64,000 nt of DNA from Nansenia antarctica (lineage: Eukaryota; Chordata; Actinopteri; Argentiniformes; Microstomatidae): NCBI GenBank assembly GCA_963989245.1, contig OZ022340.1:47081948-47145947 (forward strand), given 5' to 3'. Below are positions 31,090 to 42,432 of this stretch, one piece after another. A program made the position numbers and the translations under genes. Positions within the stretch are counted from its first letter, which is position 1. The number at the start of each line of letters is the position of its first letter. A model generated the notes under the pieces. It was given only the letters and a program-made list of their open reading frames with translations. It ran no database searches and was not told where the DNA came from.

Positions 31090-32533
31090 TCTTTCTCCTC
31101 CACTTCCTCTTCTATTTCTTCTTTCACCATCAAAGCTTTTTCCTCCTCTTCCTCTCTTCCAGCCACCATCATTTCTTCTTCTTCCTCTTTCACTAACACA
31201 TTATGTTCCAGTGGTGGACTGCAGTCCTCCAACTTCACTGCCACCATCTCTGGACCCTGCTGTGAACCCAGGGACTCTGTGGACTTTGCTTCAGACATGG
31301 TAGCTGGGCTGTGAGATGGATATTTCTGCGTTTTCACCAATGTGGAGATACCGGCGCTGCTCAAAACGGCCCTGTCGGAAGTCTTCTGTCCTTATAATAT
31401 AATATTATGGTCATAGAGACGTTACCTTGCTGTCTGTCCTTATATGGTCATAGAGACGTTACCTTACAAGCTGGCGACCTCGACGGACTCACTATTCCAC
31501 TCGTCTTCAGGGCATGGACTGCCTTCAGGGCTGCTGCTGGACTGTCAAAGTCCACAAACCCATAGCCTTTACATTTATTTGTTGTCTTATCAAGGATGGC
31601 CTTAGCCGATACGATCTTGCCATACGGCTGGCAGAGTTTGACTAGATCCAGGTCGGTGGTTGCCGGGGGCAACCCGCGGATGTACAGGTTGGTTTTGCTG
31701 AGCTGGTCCCAGCCCGTGGTGCTTAATAAGGTATGACAGGGTTATGACAGGGTATGATGGACAAGGTATGACAGGGTATGACCAGGGTATGACCAGGGTA
31801 TGATGTACAGCAGGGGTATTCAATTACAAATTCAGTTGGGCCAGATTTGAAAACCAAGAAATTTTGCTGGGCCAGACATTTTCAGCGACCAGTAGCCTAG
31901 GCACCAGGTAATGACACATTTCAAACCAACACAAATGAATGTAGGCCTAATGAAATACAAGCAGTTTATTTATAGTTTTCCTTTTAAATTAGGTAACATC
32001 TGACACAGGCACGTCAAAAAGACTTGACTGAACACAATAAAAGAGCTGTAATTGAACAGAACCTAATAGCAATACTTTTTTCACTTTCTAGGTAAAACAA
32101 CAACATTTTGGTCTCAACTGACCCATGCACATCTCAAAGTGCATAAAAAAGTGTACAGTAGTATACCAATAAAAAAAAAGTCCTTTTGTAAAATAAACAT
32201 TTTGGTCATAGCTGAACACAATAAAAGAGCTGTAATTGAACAGAACCTAATATCAATACTTTTTTAATTTTTTAGGTAAAACAACAAAATTTTGGTCTCA
32301 ACTGACCCATGCACATCTCAAAGTGCATAAAAAAGTGTACATATACAAATAAATAAAAAAGTCCTTTTGTAAAATAAACATTTTGGTCATAGCTGACCCA
32401 GGCACATCACAAAGTGCTTTTAACTGAATGAAAATAACCATCAATGCCTTGAGTGCACAATTAAACAAGTTACAGTTACAGTTAAACAATAACATTGAAT
32501 CTAATCTAATCTAATCTTACCCCGCTGACTTTC

Positions 32534-34417
32534 TTAGTGTGAGAAGTGACATTTTTTATTCTGAACAAGAGCAGTGACATTTGGCTCATAAGATGTCAAT
32601 GCAATCCGAAGGCATTGGTGAAGAGTACTGTTAGTCAGAGAACAACGAGAGCTGCTTTTTATTGTGTTCATGTGTGAAAAGCTTGCTTCACAGGTGTATG
32701 TTGATCCAAACATACTGAGCACATGGATTGCTACTTTCTTAATGTTAGGGAACTGGTGCACGTTGACATCACTCCAAAACTTCGCAGGTCCATTAGTGCG
32801 AAGCTCCTGTGCCATGGTTAAGGATGACTGCATGTCAACAAGTTCAAGTACGAATTTCCCCTCGTCGATGGAAGGCACCACTCCCTTTCCTCTGGTGGAT
32901 AAGTCCCCTTCTATTGCAGCAGTGAACGGGTCTCTGGCAAAGCCCATCACCTCTGCGGGCAGAGCAAGCCCATCCAGTCGACCAGCAAAGTTCTCTTTCA
33001 ACCTCGCAATGAAATCAGTCATCACATCTGTGATTTGTGCCGGGGATGAGACGCATTTGCGGAGCGTTGGAAAATGCAGCATTCTGCCGGTGCACAAGTC
33101 GGCCGCGAAAAGGTCCAGTTTGATTTGAAATGCGCGCGTCTGTTCCACAAGATCAATCACAGTTTTGTCTCTGCCTTGTAGCCCCACATTTAGGTCATTC
33201 AGGTGTTTGAACATGTCGCTCAGAAAGCAGACATCAGCCATGAAGTTGTCGTCCAGTATGCGATTCAAGTGTGTTTCTGCCTTCGTTTGCTTGCTGCTGC
33301 GGAGGAAAGTTGTAATCTCCTCTCTGAGATCACAGAAACGCTCCAGTGCCTTGCCTTTGGACAGCCACCTGATGTCGTTGTGCAAAAGCAGGTCGTGGTG
33401 CTCAGCAGACATTTCTGACAGCAGCTTGCGGAATAAGCGATGTTGGAGGCTCGAAGTGGAGCGAATAAAATTAATTGTAGCCATCACGTTGTCCATTGTT
33501 GTTTTAAGCTCCCCGCTGAGTTTTGCGCACAACACCGTCTGATGCACAATGCAGTGTAAGGATGTTATCTGAGGTGCAACAGCGGACCAGCGTGCTGTCA
33601 AACCATTTACTCTCCCTGTCATGGATGGAGCCCCATCCGTCACAAGCATTCCCACACGCTTCATATCTAGACCATTGTCTTTGAAAAATTCTGAAATGTT
33701 CTTAAAGACTATCTCGCCAGTTGTGTGTCCTTCTAACGGCAGTAAACCGAGCAATTCCTCTCGGAAGCATTTGCCGTCAAAAAAACGGACATATATGCAC
33801 AATTGTGCGATATCGGTTCTGTCTGTGGACTCGTCTACTGCTATAGACATAACATCAGCTTTCTTCAGTTCTTTTAACAGTGTTTCAAACACATCTGTAG
33901 CAAGAATTTCAACCCTGCGAATGTTTGAAGTGTCTGACAGGGGAACGTTTTTAATAGCAGATGACACACTCGTTTTAATTTTGCTGTCAATTATCACTTC
34001 ATCTATGACGGCCAGCATACAGTCTTTCATGGTTTCAGAATCAGTGAATGGCCTTTTCTTCTTTGCTAAGATCCAGGAAACACGAAGGGATGCTGCTGTA
34101 CCTCTCTCTTGGGCTGTGCATGTCCGTACCATCGTTGTACAGCTCCGATTGTAGGATGCAATCAAACTCTGCACTTTTGCAGCCCTCTCCTGAGATCCCT
34201 CTGGAAAGTTGGCCCGGAAAGTCGGGTGTTTCTCCATGTGGTGCCTCCGAATATTGTAATCTTTAAGTACCGCAACGCACTCATTGCATATTAAACACAT
34301 CGGTTTGGCATTTGGACTTTGTGGTAAAATAAACACGTATTTTTCAGTCCAGGCAGGGTTAAACCGACGGTTTTCATCGTCAATTTTGCGTTTCAGGGTG
34401 GAGAAAGTTGAAGACAT
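32534..34417 (-). CDS. hAT transposase, full-length open frame
   Basis: The likely start is the Met of MSSTFSTLKRKIDDENRRF at 34417; an upstream in-frame ATG (34489) lies inside an inverted repeat. The 627-residue frame has no stops. Order: an N-terminal BED/zinc-finger-like region (MCLICNECVAVLKDYNIRRH), the catalytic blocks SIAVDESTDRTD and MLVTDGAPSMTGR, then CIVHQTVLCAKL and NDIRWLSKGKALERFCDL, and the C-terminal hAT dimerisation region (FPNIKKVAIHVLSMFGSTYT, EASFSHMN). This resembles the hAT lineage that gave rise to vertebrate SCAND3/ZBED-like and EPM2AIP1-like proteins. Intact frame, intact ends and a perfect target duplication suggest recent activity. Confidence 0.88.
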   Translation of the reverse strand: MSSTFSTLKRKIDDENRRFNPAWTEKYVFILPQSPNAKPMCLICNECVAVLKDYNIRRHHMEKHPTFRANFPEGSQERAAKVQSLIASYNRSCTTMVRTCTAQERGTAASLRVSWILAKKKRPFTDSETMKDCMLAVIDEVIIDSKIKTSVSSAIKNVPLSDTSNIRRVEILATDVFETLLKELKKADVMSIAVDESTDRTDIAQLCIYVRFFDGKCFREELLGLLPLEGHTTGEIVFKNISEFFKDNGLDMKRVGMLVTDGAPSMTGRVNGLTARWSAVAPQITSLHCIVHQTVLCAKLSGELKTTMDNVMATINFIRSTSSLQHRLFRKLLSEMSAEHHDLLLHNDIRWLSKGKALERFCDLREEITTFLRSSKQTKAETHLNRILDDNFMADVCFLSDMFKHLNDLNVGLQGRDKTVIDLVEQTRAFQIKLDLFAADLCTGRMLHFPTLRKCVSSPAQITDVMTDFIARLKENFAGRLDGLALPAEVMGFARDPFTAAIEGDLSTRGKGVVPSIDEGKFVLELVDMQSSLTMAQELRTNGPAKFWSDVNVHQFPNIKKVAIHVLSMFGSTYTCEASFSHMNTIKSSSRCSLTNSTLHQCLRIALTSYEPNVTALVQNKKCHFSH

Positions 34418-34450
34418 TTTTGGAGTTGATATCGGACTTCTAGCTAGCCT

Positions 34451-34644
34451 GCCTACAGAACGTGAATATAACGCTCTAGCAACAGTCAACCCAATCAGGG
34501 CATTGCTTGTTAAAGTGTGTCTAGCAACGTTATATTAAACAATGCCCTGATTGGGTTGACTGTTCACACGCTCACACGTCACACCTTGCCACGCCCAATG
34601 CGTGACATTTGAGAGCCCTGGTGTTATATTCACGTTCTGTAGGC
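34451..34644. repeat. nested perfect inverted repeats upstream of the hAT transposase
   Basis: The outer pair starts GCCTACAGAACGTGAATATA (22 bp, 34451-34472) and is mirrored at 34623-34644. The inner pair starts AACAGTCAACCCAATCAGGG (25 bp, 34481-34505) and is mirrored at 34540-34564. Between the inner pair and the outer right arm is a partial copy of the CAGGGCTCTCAAGT MITE type (34565-34619). This looks like a MITE within a MITE. Confidence 0.85.
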
Positions 34645-34706
34645 TACTATTGTATGGTAACGATCCTGTATGAGGCCCGTTAACAGCTCCACCAAGGGAG
34701 TTAACT

Positions 34707-34785
34707 ATCTTGGTCTAATGGTTAGCGCGGTCGTCGTTTATGCGGGAGATCGGGGTTCGATTCCCGCATGGGGCGAGTTACACTA
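34707..34785 (+). repeat. tRNA-derived segment (SINE head)
   Basis: TGGTCTAATGGTTAGCG (A box) and GGTTCGATTCCC (B box) are spaced as in a tRNA and resemble tRNA-Asp, but stems are mismatched. It is a tRNA-like remnant in the hAT element rather than a functional tRNA. Confidence 0.6.
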
Positions 34786-34992
34786 CCAAGTCTCCGTTCG
34801 CTACAGGATGAACACTCGCGAAATACGTTTTTCTCTACTTTTATGGCTGGGCCAATCGGGGGTCGCGTCTGGGCCGCATGCGGCCCGTGGGCCGCTAATT
34901 GAATAGGCCTGATGTACAGGGACAGGGTATGACCAGGGTATGATGGACAGGGACAGGGTATGACAGGGTATAACCGCATCACCTTGACTTAC

Positions 34993-35448
34993 CGTTCAAA
35001 ATATCATCGTTAAAAAACAGCATCGCCTCAGGATATTTGGTTCCATTCTCCACATTAACGACTGAAAGAGATAAATCCACAGCAATAAATTACTAGCTGG
35101 TTTACTCATCATTGCAAATAAATAAATACATACATTAAAAAATAGCCGTTTTTGGACACCCGGCCTCTCCACATGCCTTGCACCTGCCTAGCTACCTGGC
35201 TAACGTTAGCTGAGTGGAACACGTGTTTCTTCCAAGCAAAGTCAGTGGAACATCGGGACAAAATGTGGGGGGAAAAGACAGTTATTTGTCTTACCATCCT
35301 CTAAAGTCACCGTTTTGTTTCCTTTGATCCGCTGAACAACTCCGAGGAAAGTTCCTGTGATCCGCTGAACAACTCCGAGGAAAGTTCCTGTTCCCGTTAA
35401 CTTGATCCGTTTTCCGATTAAGCGGTCGATGTATTGCGAGTCGTCCAT
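34993..35448 (-). CDS. exd1: EXD1-like exons 1-2, unit 3
   Basis: Same exons and splice sites as in unit 1; separated from the rest of the unit by the hAT insertion. Confidence 0.5.
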
Positions 35449-35560
35449 TCTCCTTTTTAGTCGAAAAGACTAAAGACGAAAAGAAGACAAACTCAAATGA
35501 TTCAGCCACGTCTAGCGGCCTTGTTATCCGAAGCGAAGTCGTCTCATAATACGCTGACCT

Positions 35561-36229
35561 CTAAACTGAGGCTGAGGATGGATCATAGGCCAGAGTCATC
35601 CCACCCAGTCGCAGCTCCGCCTCCCTGGGCCATGTCCGTCCGTTGGGGACAAACGGACTGTGACTGTGCCTCTTCCTCTGACCATCAGCAAACTTACAGA
35701 GCAGGGGCTCAGGGGGCGCCAAAGTTCCTGGCACCATCTTGATAAACTTCCCATTGAAGTGGGAGATCACTGCGTTGCACTTCTCTGTGGACTCCATCCT
35801 GGCGAAGCCCACCCCTCTGCTGTTCCCACTGTAGTCCCTGAGGACGCGGGTGGAGATGACCTGGCCGAAGGGCCTCAGCAGGCTCTCCAGCTCCTGCTCG
35901 TCCACTGACAGGGGCAGGTTGGAGATGTAGAGGTTGGTAGGGTCCTGCTCCTGCTGCTTAGCCATCTGAGCTTGTATTCCACTCGTCTTCAGGGCATGGA
36001 CTGCCTTCAGGGCTGCTGCTGGACTGTCAAAGTCCACAAACCCATAGCCTTTACATTTATTTGTTGTCTTATCAAGGATGGCCTTAGCCGATACGATCTT
36101 GCCATACGGCTGGCAGAGTTTGACTAGATCCAGGTCGGTGGTTGCCGGGGGCAACCCGCGGATGTACAGGTTGGTTTTGCTGAGCTGGTCCCAGCCCGTG
36201 GTGCTGCTGCTCACCGTGCTATCTTTCAA
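35561..36229 (-). pseudogene. rbms: RBMS RRM1-RRM2 fragment, unit 4
   Basis: Same 222-codon frame as unit 2. Confidence 0.8.
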
Positions 36230-37630
36230 TCTTTCTCCTCCACTTCCTCTTCTATTTCTTCTTTCACCATCAAAGCTTTTTCCTCCTCTTCCTCTCTTCC
36301 AGCCACCATCATTTCTTCTTCTTCCTCTTTCACTAACACATTATGTTCCAGTGGTGGACTGCAGTCCTCCAACTTCACTGCCACCATCTCTGGACCCTGC
36401 TGTGAACCCAGGGACTCTGTGGACTTTGCTTCAGACATGGTAGCTGGGCTGTGAGATGGATATTTCTGCGTTTTCACCAATGTGGAGATACCGGCGCTGC
36501 TCAAAACGGCCCTGTCGGAAGTCTTCTGTCCTTATAATATAATATTATGGTCATAGAGACGTTACCTTGCTGTCTGTCCTTATATGGTCATAGAGACGTT
36601 ACCTTACAAGCTGGCGACCTCGACAGACTCACTATTCCACTCGTCTTCAGGGCATGGACTGCCTTCAGGGCTGCTGCTGGACTGTCAAAGTCCACAAACC
36701 CATAGCCTTTACATTTATTTGTTGTCTTATCAAGGATGGCCTTAGCCGATACGATCTTGCCATACGGCTGGCAGAGTTTGACTAGATCCAGGTCGGTGGT
36801 TGCCGGGGGCAACCCGCGGATGTACAGGTTGGTTTTGCTGAGCTGGTCCCAGCCCGTGGTGCTTAATAAGGTATGACAGGGTTATGACAGGGTATGATGG
36901 ACAAGGTATGACAGGGTATGACCAGGGTATGATGGACAGGGACAGGGTATGACAGGGTATGACCAGGGTATGATGGACAGGGACAGGGTATGACCAGGGT
37001 ATGATGGACAGGGACAGGGTATGACAGGGTATAACCGCATCACCTTGACTTACCGTTCAAAATATCATCGTTAAAAAACAGCATCGCCTCAGGATATTTG
37101 GTTCCATTCTCCACATTAACGACTGAAAGAGATAAATCCACAGCAATAAATTACTAGCTGGTTTACTCATCATTGCAAATAAATAAATACATACATTAAA
37201 AAATAGCCGTTTTTGGACACCCGGCCTCTCCACATGCCTTGCACCTGCCTAGCTACCTGGCTAACGTTAGCTGAGTGGAACACGTGTTTCTTCCAAGCAA
37301 AGTCAGTGGAACATCGGGACAAAATGTGGGGGGAAAAGACAGTTATTTGTCTTACCATCCTCTAAAGTCACCGTTTTGTTTCCTTTGATCCGCTGAACAA
37401 CTCCGAGGAAAGTTCCTGTGATCCGCTGAACAACTCCGAGGAAAGTTCCTGTTCCCGTTAACTTGATCCGTTTTCCGATTAAGCGGTCGATGTATTGCGA
37501 GTCGTCCATTCTCCTTTTTAGTCGAAAAGACTAAAGACGAAAAGAAGACAAACTCAAATGATTCAGCCACGTCTAGCGGCCTTGTTATCCGAAGCGAAGT
37601 CGTCTCATAATACGCTGACCTCTAAACTGA
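35570..37630 (-). repeat. array unit 4 (2061 bp)
   Basis: RBMS 36229-35570, zinc-finger-type 36504-36226, half-RRM1 36861-36633, minisatellite 36866-37035, EXD1-like exons 37122-37054 and 37509-37356. The half-RRM1 exon flank has a private change (CGACAGACTC in place of CGACGGACTC). Confidence 0.9.
37054..37509 (-). CDS. exd1: EXD1-like exons 1-2, unit 4
   Basis: Same two exons and splice sites as in the other units. Confidence 0.5.
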
Positions 37631-38290
37631 GGCTGAGGATGGATCATAGGCCAGAGTCATCCCACCCAGTCGCAGCTCCGCCTCCCTGGGCCATGTCCGT
37701 CCGTTGGGGACAAACGGACTGTGACTGTGCCTCTTCCTCTGACCATCAGCAAACTTACAGAGCAGGGGCTCAGGGGGCGCCAAAGTTCCTGGCACCATCT
37801 TGATAAACTTCCCATTGAAGTGGGAGATCACTGCGTTGCACTTCTCTGTGGACTCCATCCTGGCGAAGCCCACCCCTCTGCTGTTCCCACTGTAGTCCCT
37901 GAGGACGCGGGTGGAGATGACCTGGCCGAAGGGCCTCAGCAGGCTCTCCAGCTCCTGCTCGTCCACTGACAGGGGCAGGTTGGAGATGTAGAGGTTGGTA
38001 GGGTCCTGCTCCTGCTGCTTAGCCATCTGAGCTTGTATTCCACTCGTCTTCAGGGCATGGACTGCCTTCAGGGCTGCTGCTGGACTGTCAAAGTCCACAA
38101 ACCCATAGCCTTTACATTTATTTGTTGTCTTATCAAGGATGGCCTTAGCCGATACGATCTTGCCATACGGCTGGCAGAGTTTGACTAGATCCAGGTCGGT
38201 GGTTGCCGGGGGCAACCCGCGGATGTACAGGTTGGTTTTGCTGAGCTGGTCCCAGCCCGTGGTGCTGCTGCTCACCGTGCTATCTTTCAA
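37622..38290 (-). pseudogene. rbms: RBMS RRM1-RRM2 fragment, unit 5
   Basis: Same 222-codon frame as unit 2. Confidence 0.8.
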
Positions 38291-39691
38291 TCTTTCTCCT
38301 CCACTTCCTCTTCTATTTCTTCTTTCACCATCAAAGCTTTTTCCTCCTCTTCCTCTCTTCCAGCCACCATCATTTCTTCTTCTTCCTCTTTCACTAACAC
38401 ATTATGTTCCAGTGGTGGACTGCAGTCCTCCAACTTCACTGCCACCATCTCTGGACCCTGCTGTGAACCCAGGGACTCTGTGGACTTTGCTTCAGACATG
38501 GTAGCTGGGCTGTGAGATGGATATTTCTGCGTTTTCACCAATGTGGAGATACCGGCGCTGCTCAAAACGGCCCTGTCGGAAGTCTTCTGTCCTTATAATA
38601 TAATATTATGGTCATAGAGACGTTACCTTGCTGTCTGTCCTTATATGGTCATAGAGACGTTACCTTACAAGCTGGCGACCTCGACGGACTCACTATTCCA
38701 CTCGTCTTCAGGGCATGGACTGCCTTCAGGGCTGCTGCTGGACTGTCAAAGTCCACAAACCCATAGCCTTTACATTTATTTGTTGTCTTATCAAGGATGG
38801 CCTTAGCCGATACGATCTTGCCATACGGCTGGCAGAGTTTGACTAGATCCAGGTCGGTGGTTGCCGGGGGCAACCCGCGGATGTACAGGTTGGTTTTGCT
38901 GAGCTGGTCCCAGCCCGTGGTGCTTAATAAGGTATGACAGGGTTATGACAGGGTATGATGGACAAGGTATGACAGGGTATGACCAGGGTATGATGGACAG
39001 GGACAGGGTATGACAGGGTATGACCAGGGTATGATGGACAGGGACAGGGTATGACCAGGGTATGATGGACAGGGACAGGGTATGACAGGGTATAACCGCA
39101 TCACCTTGACTTACCGTTCAAAATATCATCGTTAAAAAACAGCATCGCCTCAGGATATTTGGTTCCATTCTCCACATTAACGACTGAAAGAGATAAATCC
39201 ACAGCAATAAATTACTAGCTGGTTTACTCATCATTGCAAATAAATAAATACATACATTAAAAAATAGCCGTTTTTGGACACCCGGCCTCTCCACATGCCT
39301 TGCACCTGCCTAGCTACCTGGCTAACGTTAGCTGAGTGGAACACGTGTTTCTTCCAAGCAAAGTCAGTGGAACATCGGGACAAAATGTGGGGGGAAAAGA
39401 CAGTTATTTGTCTTACCATCCTCTAAAGTCACCGTTTTGTTTCCTTTGATCCGCTGAACAACTCCGAGGAAAGTTCCTGTGATCCGCTGAACAACTCCGA
39501 GGAAAGTTCCTGTTCCCGTTAACTTGATCCGTTTTCCGATTAAGCGGTCGATGTATTGCGAGTCGTCCATTCTCCTTTTTAGTCGAAAAGACTAAAGACG
39601 AAAAGAAGACAAACTAAAATGATTCAGCCACGTCTAGCGGCCTTGTTATCCGAAGCGAAGTCGTCTCATAATACGCTGACCTCTAAACTGA
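37631..39691 (-). repeat. array unit 5 (2061 bp)
   Basis: RBMS 38290-37631, zinc-finger-type 38565-38287, half-RRM1 38922-38694, minisatellite 38927-39095, EXD1-like exons 39183-39115 and 39570-39417. Confidence 0.9.
39115..39570 (-). CDS. exd1: EXD1-like exons 1-2, unit 5
   Basis: Same two exons and splice sites. The region 5' of the ATG has a single change (AAACTAAAATG in place of AAACTCAAATG). Confidence 0.5.
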
Positions 39692-40351
39692 GGCTGAGGA
39701 TGGATCATAGGCCAGAGTCATCCCACCCAGTCGCAGCTCCGCCTCCCTGGGCCATGTCCGTCCGTTGGGGACAAACGGACTGTGACTGTGCCTCTTCCTC
39801 TGACCATCAGCAAACTTACAGAGCAGGGGCTCAGGGGGCGCCAAAGTTCCTGGCACCATCTTGATAAACTTCCCATTGAAGTGGGAGATCACTGCGTTGC
39901 ACTTCTCTGTGGACTCCATCCTGGCGAAGCCCACCCCTCTGCTGTTCCCACTGTAGTCCCTGAGGACGCGGGTGGAGATGACCTGGCCGAAGGGCCTCAG
40001 CAGGCTCTCCAGCTCCTGCTCGTCCACTGACAGGGGCAGGTTGGAGATGTAGAGGTTGGTAGGGTCCTGCTCCTGCTGCTTAGCCATCTGAGCTTGTATT
40101 CCACTCGTCTTCAGGGCATGGACTGCCTTCAGGGCTGCTGCTGGACTGTCAAAGTCCACAAACCCATAGCCTTTACATTTATTTGTTGTCTTATCAAGGA
40201 TGGCCTTAGCCGATACGATCTTGCCATACGGCTGGCAGAGTTTGACTAGATCCAGGTCGGTGGTTGCCGGGGGCAACCCGCGGATGTACAGGTTGGTTTT
40301 GCTGAGCTGGTCCCAGCCCGTGGTGCTGCTGCTCACCGTGCTATCTTTCAA
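39683..40351 (-). pseudogene. rbms: RBMS RRM1-RRM2 fragment, unit 6
   Basis: Same 222-codon frame as unit 2. Confidence 0.8.
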
Positions 40352-41728
40352 TCTTTCTCCTCCACTTCCTCTTCTATTTCTTCTTTCACCATCAAAGCTT
40401 TTTCCTCCTCTTCCTCTCTTCCAGCCACCATCATTTCTTCTTCTTCCTCTTTCACTAACACATTATGTTCCAGTGGTGGACTGCAGTCCTCCAACTTCAC
40501 TGCCACCATCTCTGGACCCTGCTGTGAACCCAGGGACTCTGTGGACTTTGCTTCAGACATGGTAGCTGGGCTGTGAGATGGATATTTCTGCGTTTTCACC
40601 AATGTGGAGATACCGGCGCTGCTCAAAACGGCCCTGTCGGAAGTCTTCTGTCCTTATAATATAATATTATGGTCATAGAGACGTTACCTTGCTGTCTGTC
40701 CTTATATGGTCATAGAGACGTTACCTTACAAGCTGGCGACCTCGACGGACTCACTATTCCACTCGTCTTCAGGGCATGGACTGCCTTCAGGGCTGCTGCT
40801 GGACTGTCAAAGTCCACAAACCCATAGCCTTTACATTTATTTGTTGTCTTATCAAGGATGGCCTTAGCCGATACGATCTTGCCATACGGCTGGCAGAGTT
40901 TGACTAGATCCAGGTCGGTGGTTGCCGGGGGCAACCCGCGGATGTACAGGTTGGTTTTGCTGAGCTGGTCCCAGCCCGTGGTGCTTAATAAGGTATGACA
41001 GGGTTATGACAGGGTATGATGGACAAGGTATGACAGGGTATGACCAGGGTATGACCAGGGTATGATGGACAGGGACAGGGTATGACCAGGGTATGATGGA
41101 CAGGGACAGGGTATGACAGGGTATAACCGCATCACCTTGACTTACCGTTCAGAATATCATCGTTAAAAAACAGCATCGCCTCAGGATATTTGGTTCCATT
41201 CTCCACATTAACGACTGAAAGAGATAAATCCACAGCAATAAATTACTAGCTGGTTTACTCATCATTGCAAATAAATAAATACATACATTAAAAAATAGCC
41301 GTTTTTGGACACCCGGCCTCTCCACATGCCTTGCACCTGCCTAGCTACCTGGCTAACGTTAGCTGAGTGGAACACGTGTTTCTTCCAAGCAAAGTCAGTG
41401 GAACATCGGGACAAAATGTGGGGGGAAAAGACAGTTATTTGTCTTACCATCCTCTAAAGTCACCGTTTTGTTTCCTTTGATCCGCTGAACAACTCCGAGG
41501 AAAGTTCCTGTGATCCGCTGAACAACTCCGAGGAAAGTTCCTGTTCCCGTTAACTTGATCCGTTTTCCGATTAAGCGGTCGATGTATTGCGAGTCGTCCA
41601 TTCTCCTTTTTAGTCGAAAAGACTAAAGACGAAAGACGAAAAGAAGACAAACTCAAATGATTCAGCCACGTCTAGCGGCCTTGTTATCCGAAGCGAAGTC
41701 GTCTCATAATACGCTGACCTCTAAACTC
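39692..41728 (-). repeat. array unit 6 (last unit, shorter minisatellite)
   Basis: RBMS 40351-39692, zinc-finger-type 40626-40348, half-RRM1 40983-40755, minisatellite 40988-41130 (about 30 bp shorter), EXD1-like exons 41214-41146 and 41601-41448. It ends at CTCTAAACT, then switches to unrelated sequence. An 8-bp duplication (GACGAAAG) lies 5' of the EXD1-like ATG. Confidence 0.9.
41146..41601 (-). CDS. exd1: EXD1-like exons 1-2, unit 6
   Basis: Same two exons. As the unit at the 5' (high-coordinate) end of the array, its upstream sequence differs from the others after 41728, so it could hold either the ancestral or a truncated promoter. Confidence 0.5.
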
Positions 41729-41740
41729 GGCGTGTTCATT

Positions 41741-42432
41741 TGTCTTTGTGCCTCTACTACTTTATAAGGGTAACATTCCCGATAAGTCCAATGATTGCAA
41801 TATCCATACAGTGAAGAACATGAACAGGCCCACTGTAGACAATTGACTATCATCCCCAAGTAGGCCTGTATGCATGTTATTTAATTATCTTGTATCCACC
41901 TAAGGTAAGGTGACCAGATTTCTCAGATGCAATCTGGGGACATTTCCAACTTTTTAGGAAAAATGTATACATTTTATCATGATGAAATACAGAAACGGGG
42001 ACAATTGCTGTTTCATTTATTTTGACCAATGTATACACATTCAAGCAAGAATACTCAAGTGTAACAACTGGAATGTGCCTCTCAACATTAGTGTCAGTGT
42101 ACTGTAAGTGGTATTAAAAGTAATTCTTAGAACTGTTCAGGTTGACGAGCCAACCAAAGCTGTTCTGGTTGCATTATGGATGATGTGGGCAGGACAACCC
42201 AAGCCAATCACCTCCCGCTGCAGAGAATCTTTTACTTTGGTGTGGACATTGACCCTCCCTGCCCTATTCAGGCCCCCAAAGTTTGTGTTTGTATTATCTG
42301 CAGAGAATGCCACCACTTTGTTCTGAAGAGTGTACTGTATTTCTCTATGACAACAAGCTGCCAGTTGCTCTGCTGTTTCCCCCTTAAGCTCAACAAAATC
42401 AAGTAGCTTTGTTTCTACTGACAGGCTCCCAT
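41741..42432 (-). pseudogene. hAT transposase fragment, direct duplicate of 22550-23230
   Basis: Almost identical to the left-hand fragment and in the same orientation (AGTGTACTGTATTTCTC here against AGTGTATTTCTC there). It begins TTTGTGCCTCTACTAC and ends at GGCTCCCAT, where an RBMS half-exon starts. Confidence 0.85.

Larger units (their letters stand above)
31811..34911 (-). mobile_element. 3101-bp hAT transposon (Charlie/SCAND3-like), apparently complete
   Basis: The ends are CAGGGGTATTCAATTA at 31811 and CAGGCCTATTCAATTA on the opposite strand at 34911. The target duplication ATGTACAG is perfect at 31803-31810 and 34912-34919. It sits in the minisatellite of array unit 3 and in no other unit, so it inserted after the array expanded or spread did not follow. 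The element holds an open transposase, nested inverted repeats and a tRNA-like segment. Confidence 0.92.
30430..35569 (-). repeat. array unit 3, interrupted by a hAT transposon
   Basis: The same order as the other units: RBMS 31089-30430, zinc-finger-type 31364-31086, half-RRM1 31721-31493, minisatellite 31726-31810 and 34912-34970, EXD1-like exons 35061-34993 and 35448-35295. The minisatellite is split by the insertion at 31811-34911. One RBMS substitution (LSKNNLYI in place of LSKTNLYI) is unique to this unit. Confidence 0.9.

Noticed and set aside
34418..34489. Upstream in-frame ATG of the hAT transposase as the true start
   Set aside because: It lies in an inverted repeat and adds a segment with no family resemblance; the Met at 34417 fits the usual start.
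34707..34785. Candidate functional tRNA gene
   Set aside because: A and B boxes fit but the acceptor and anticodon stems do not pair properly; it sits inside a transposon, so a tRNA-derived remnant is more likely.
26308..41728. Tandem array as a CRISPR or satellite
   Set aside because: The unit is 2 kb with gene content and no short spacers; it is a segmental tandem duplication.
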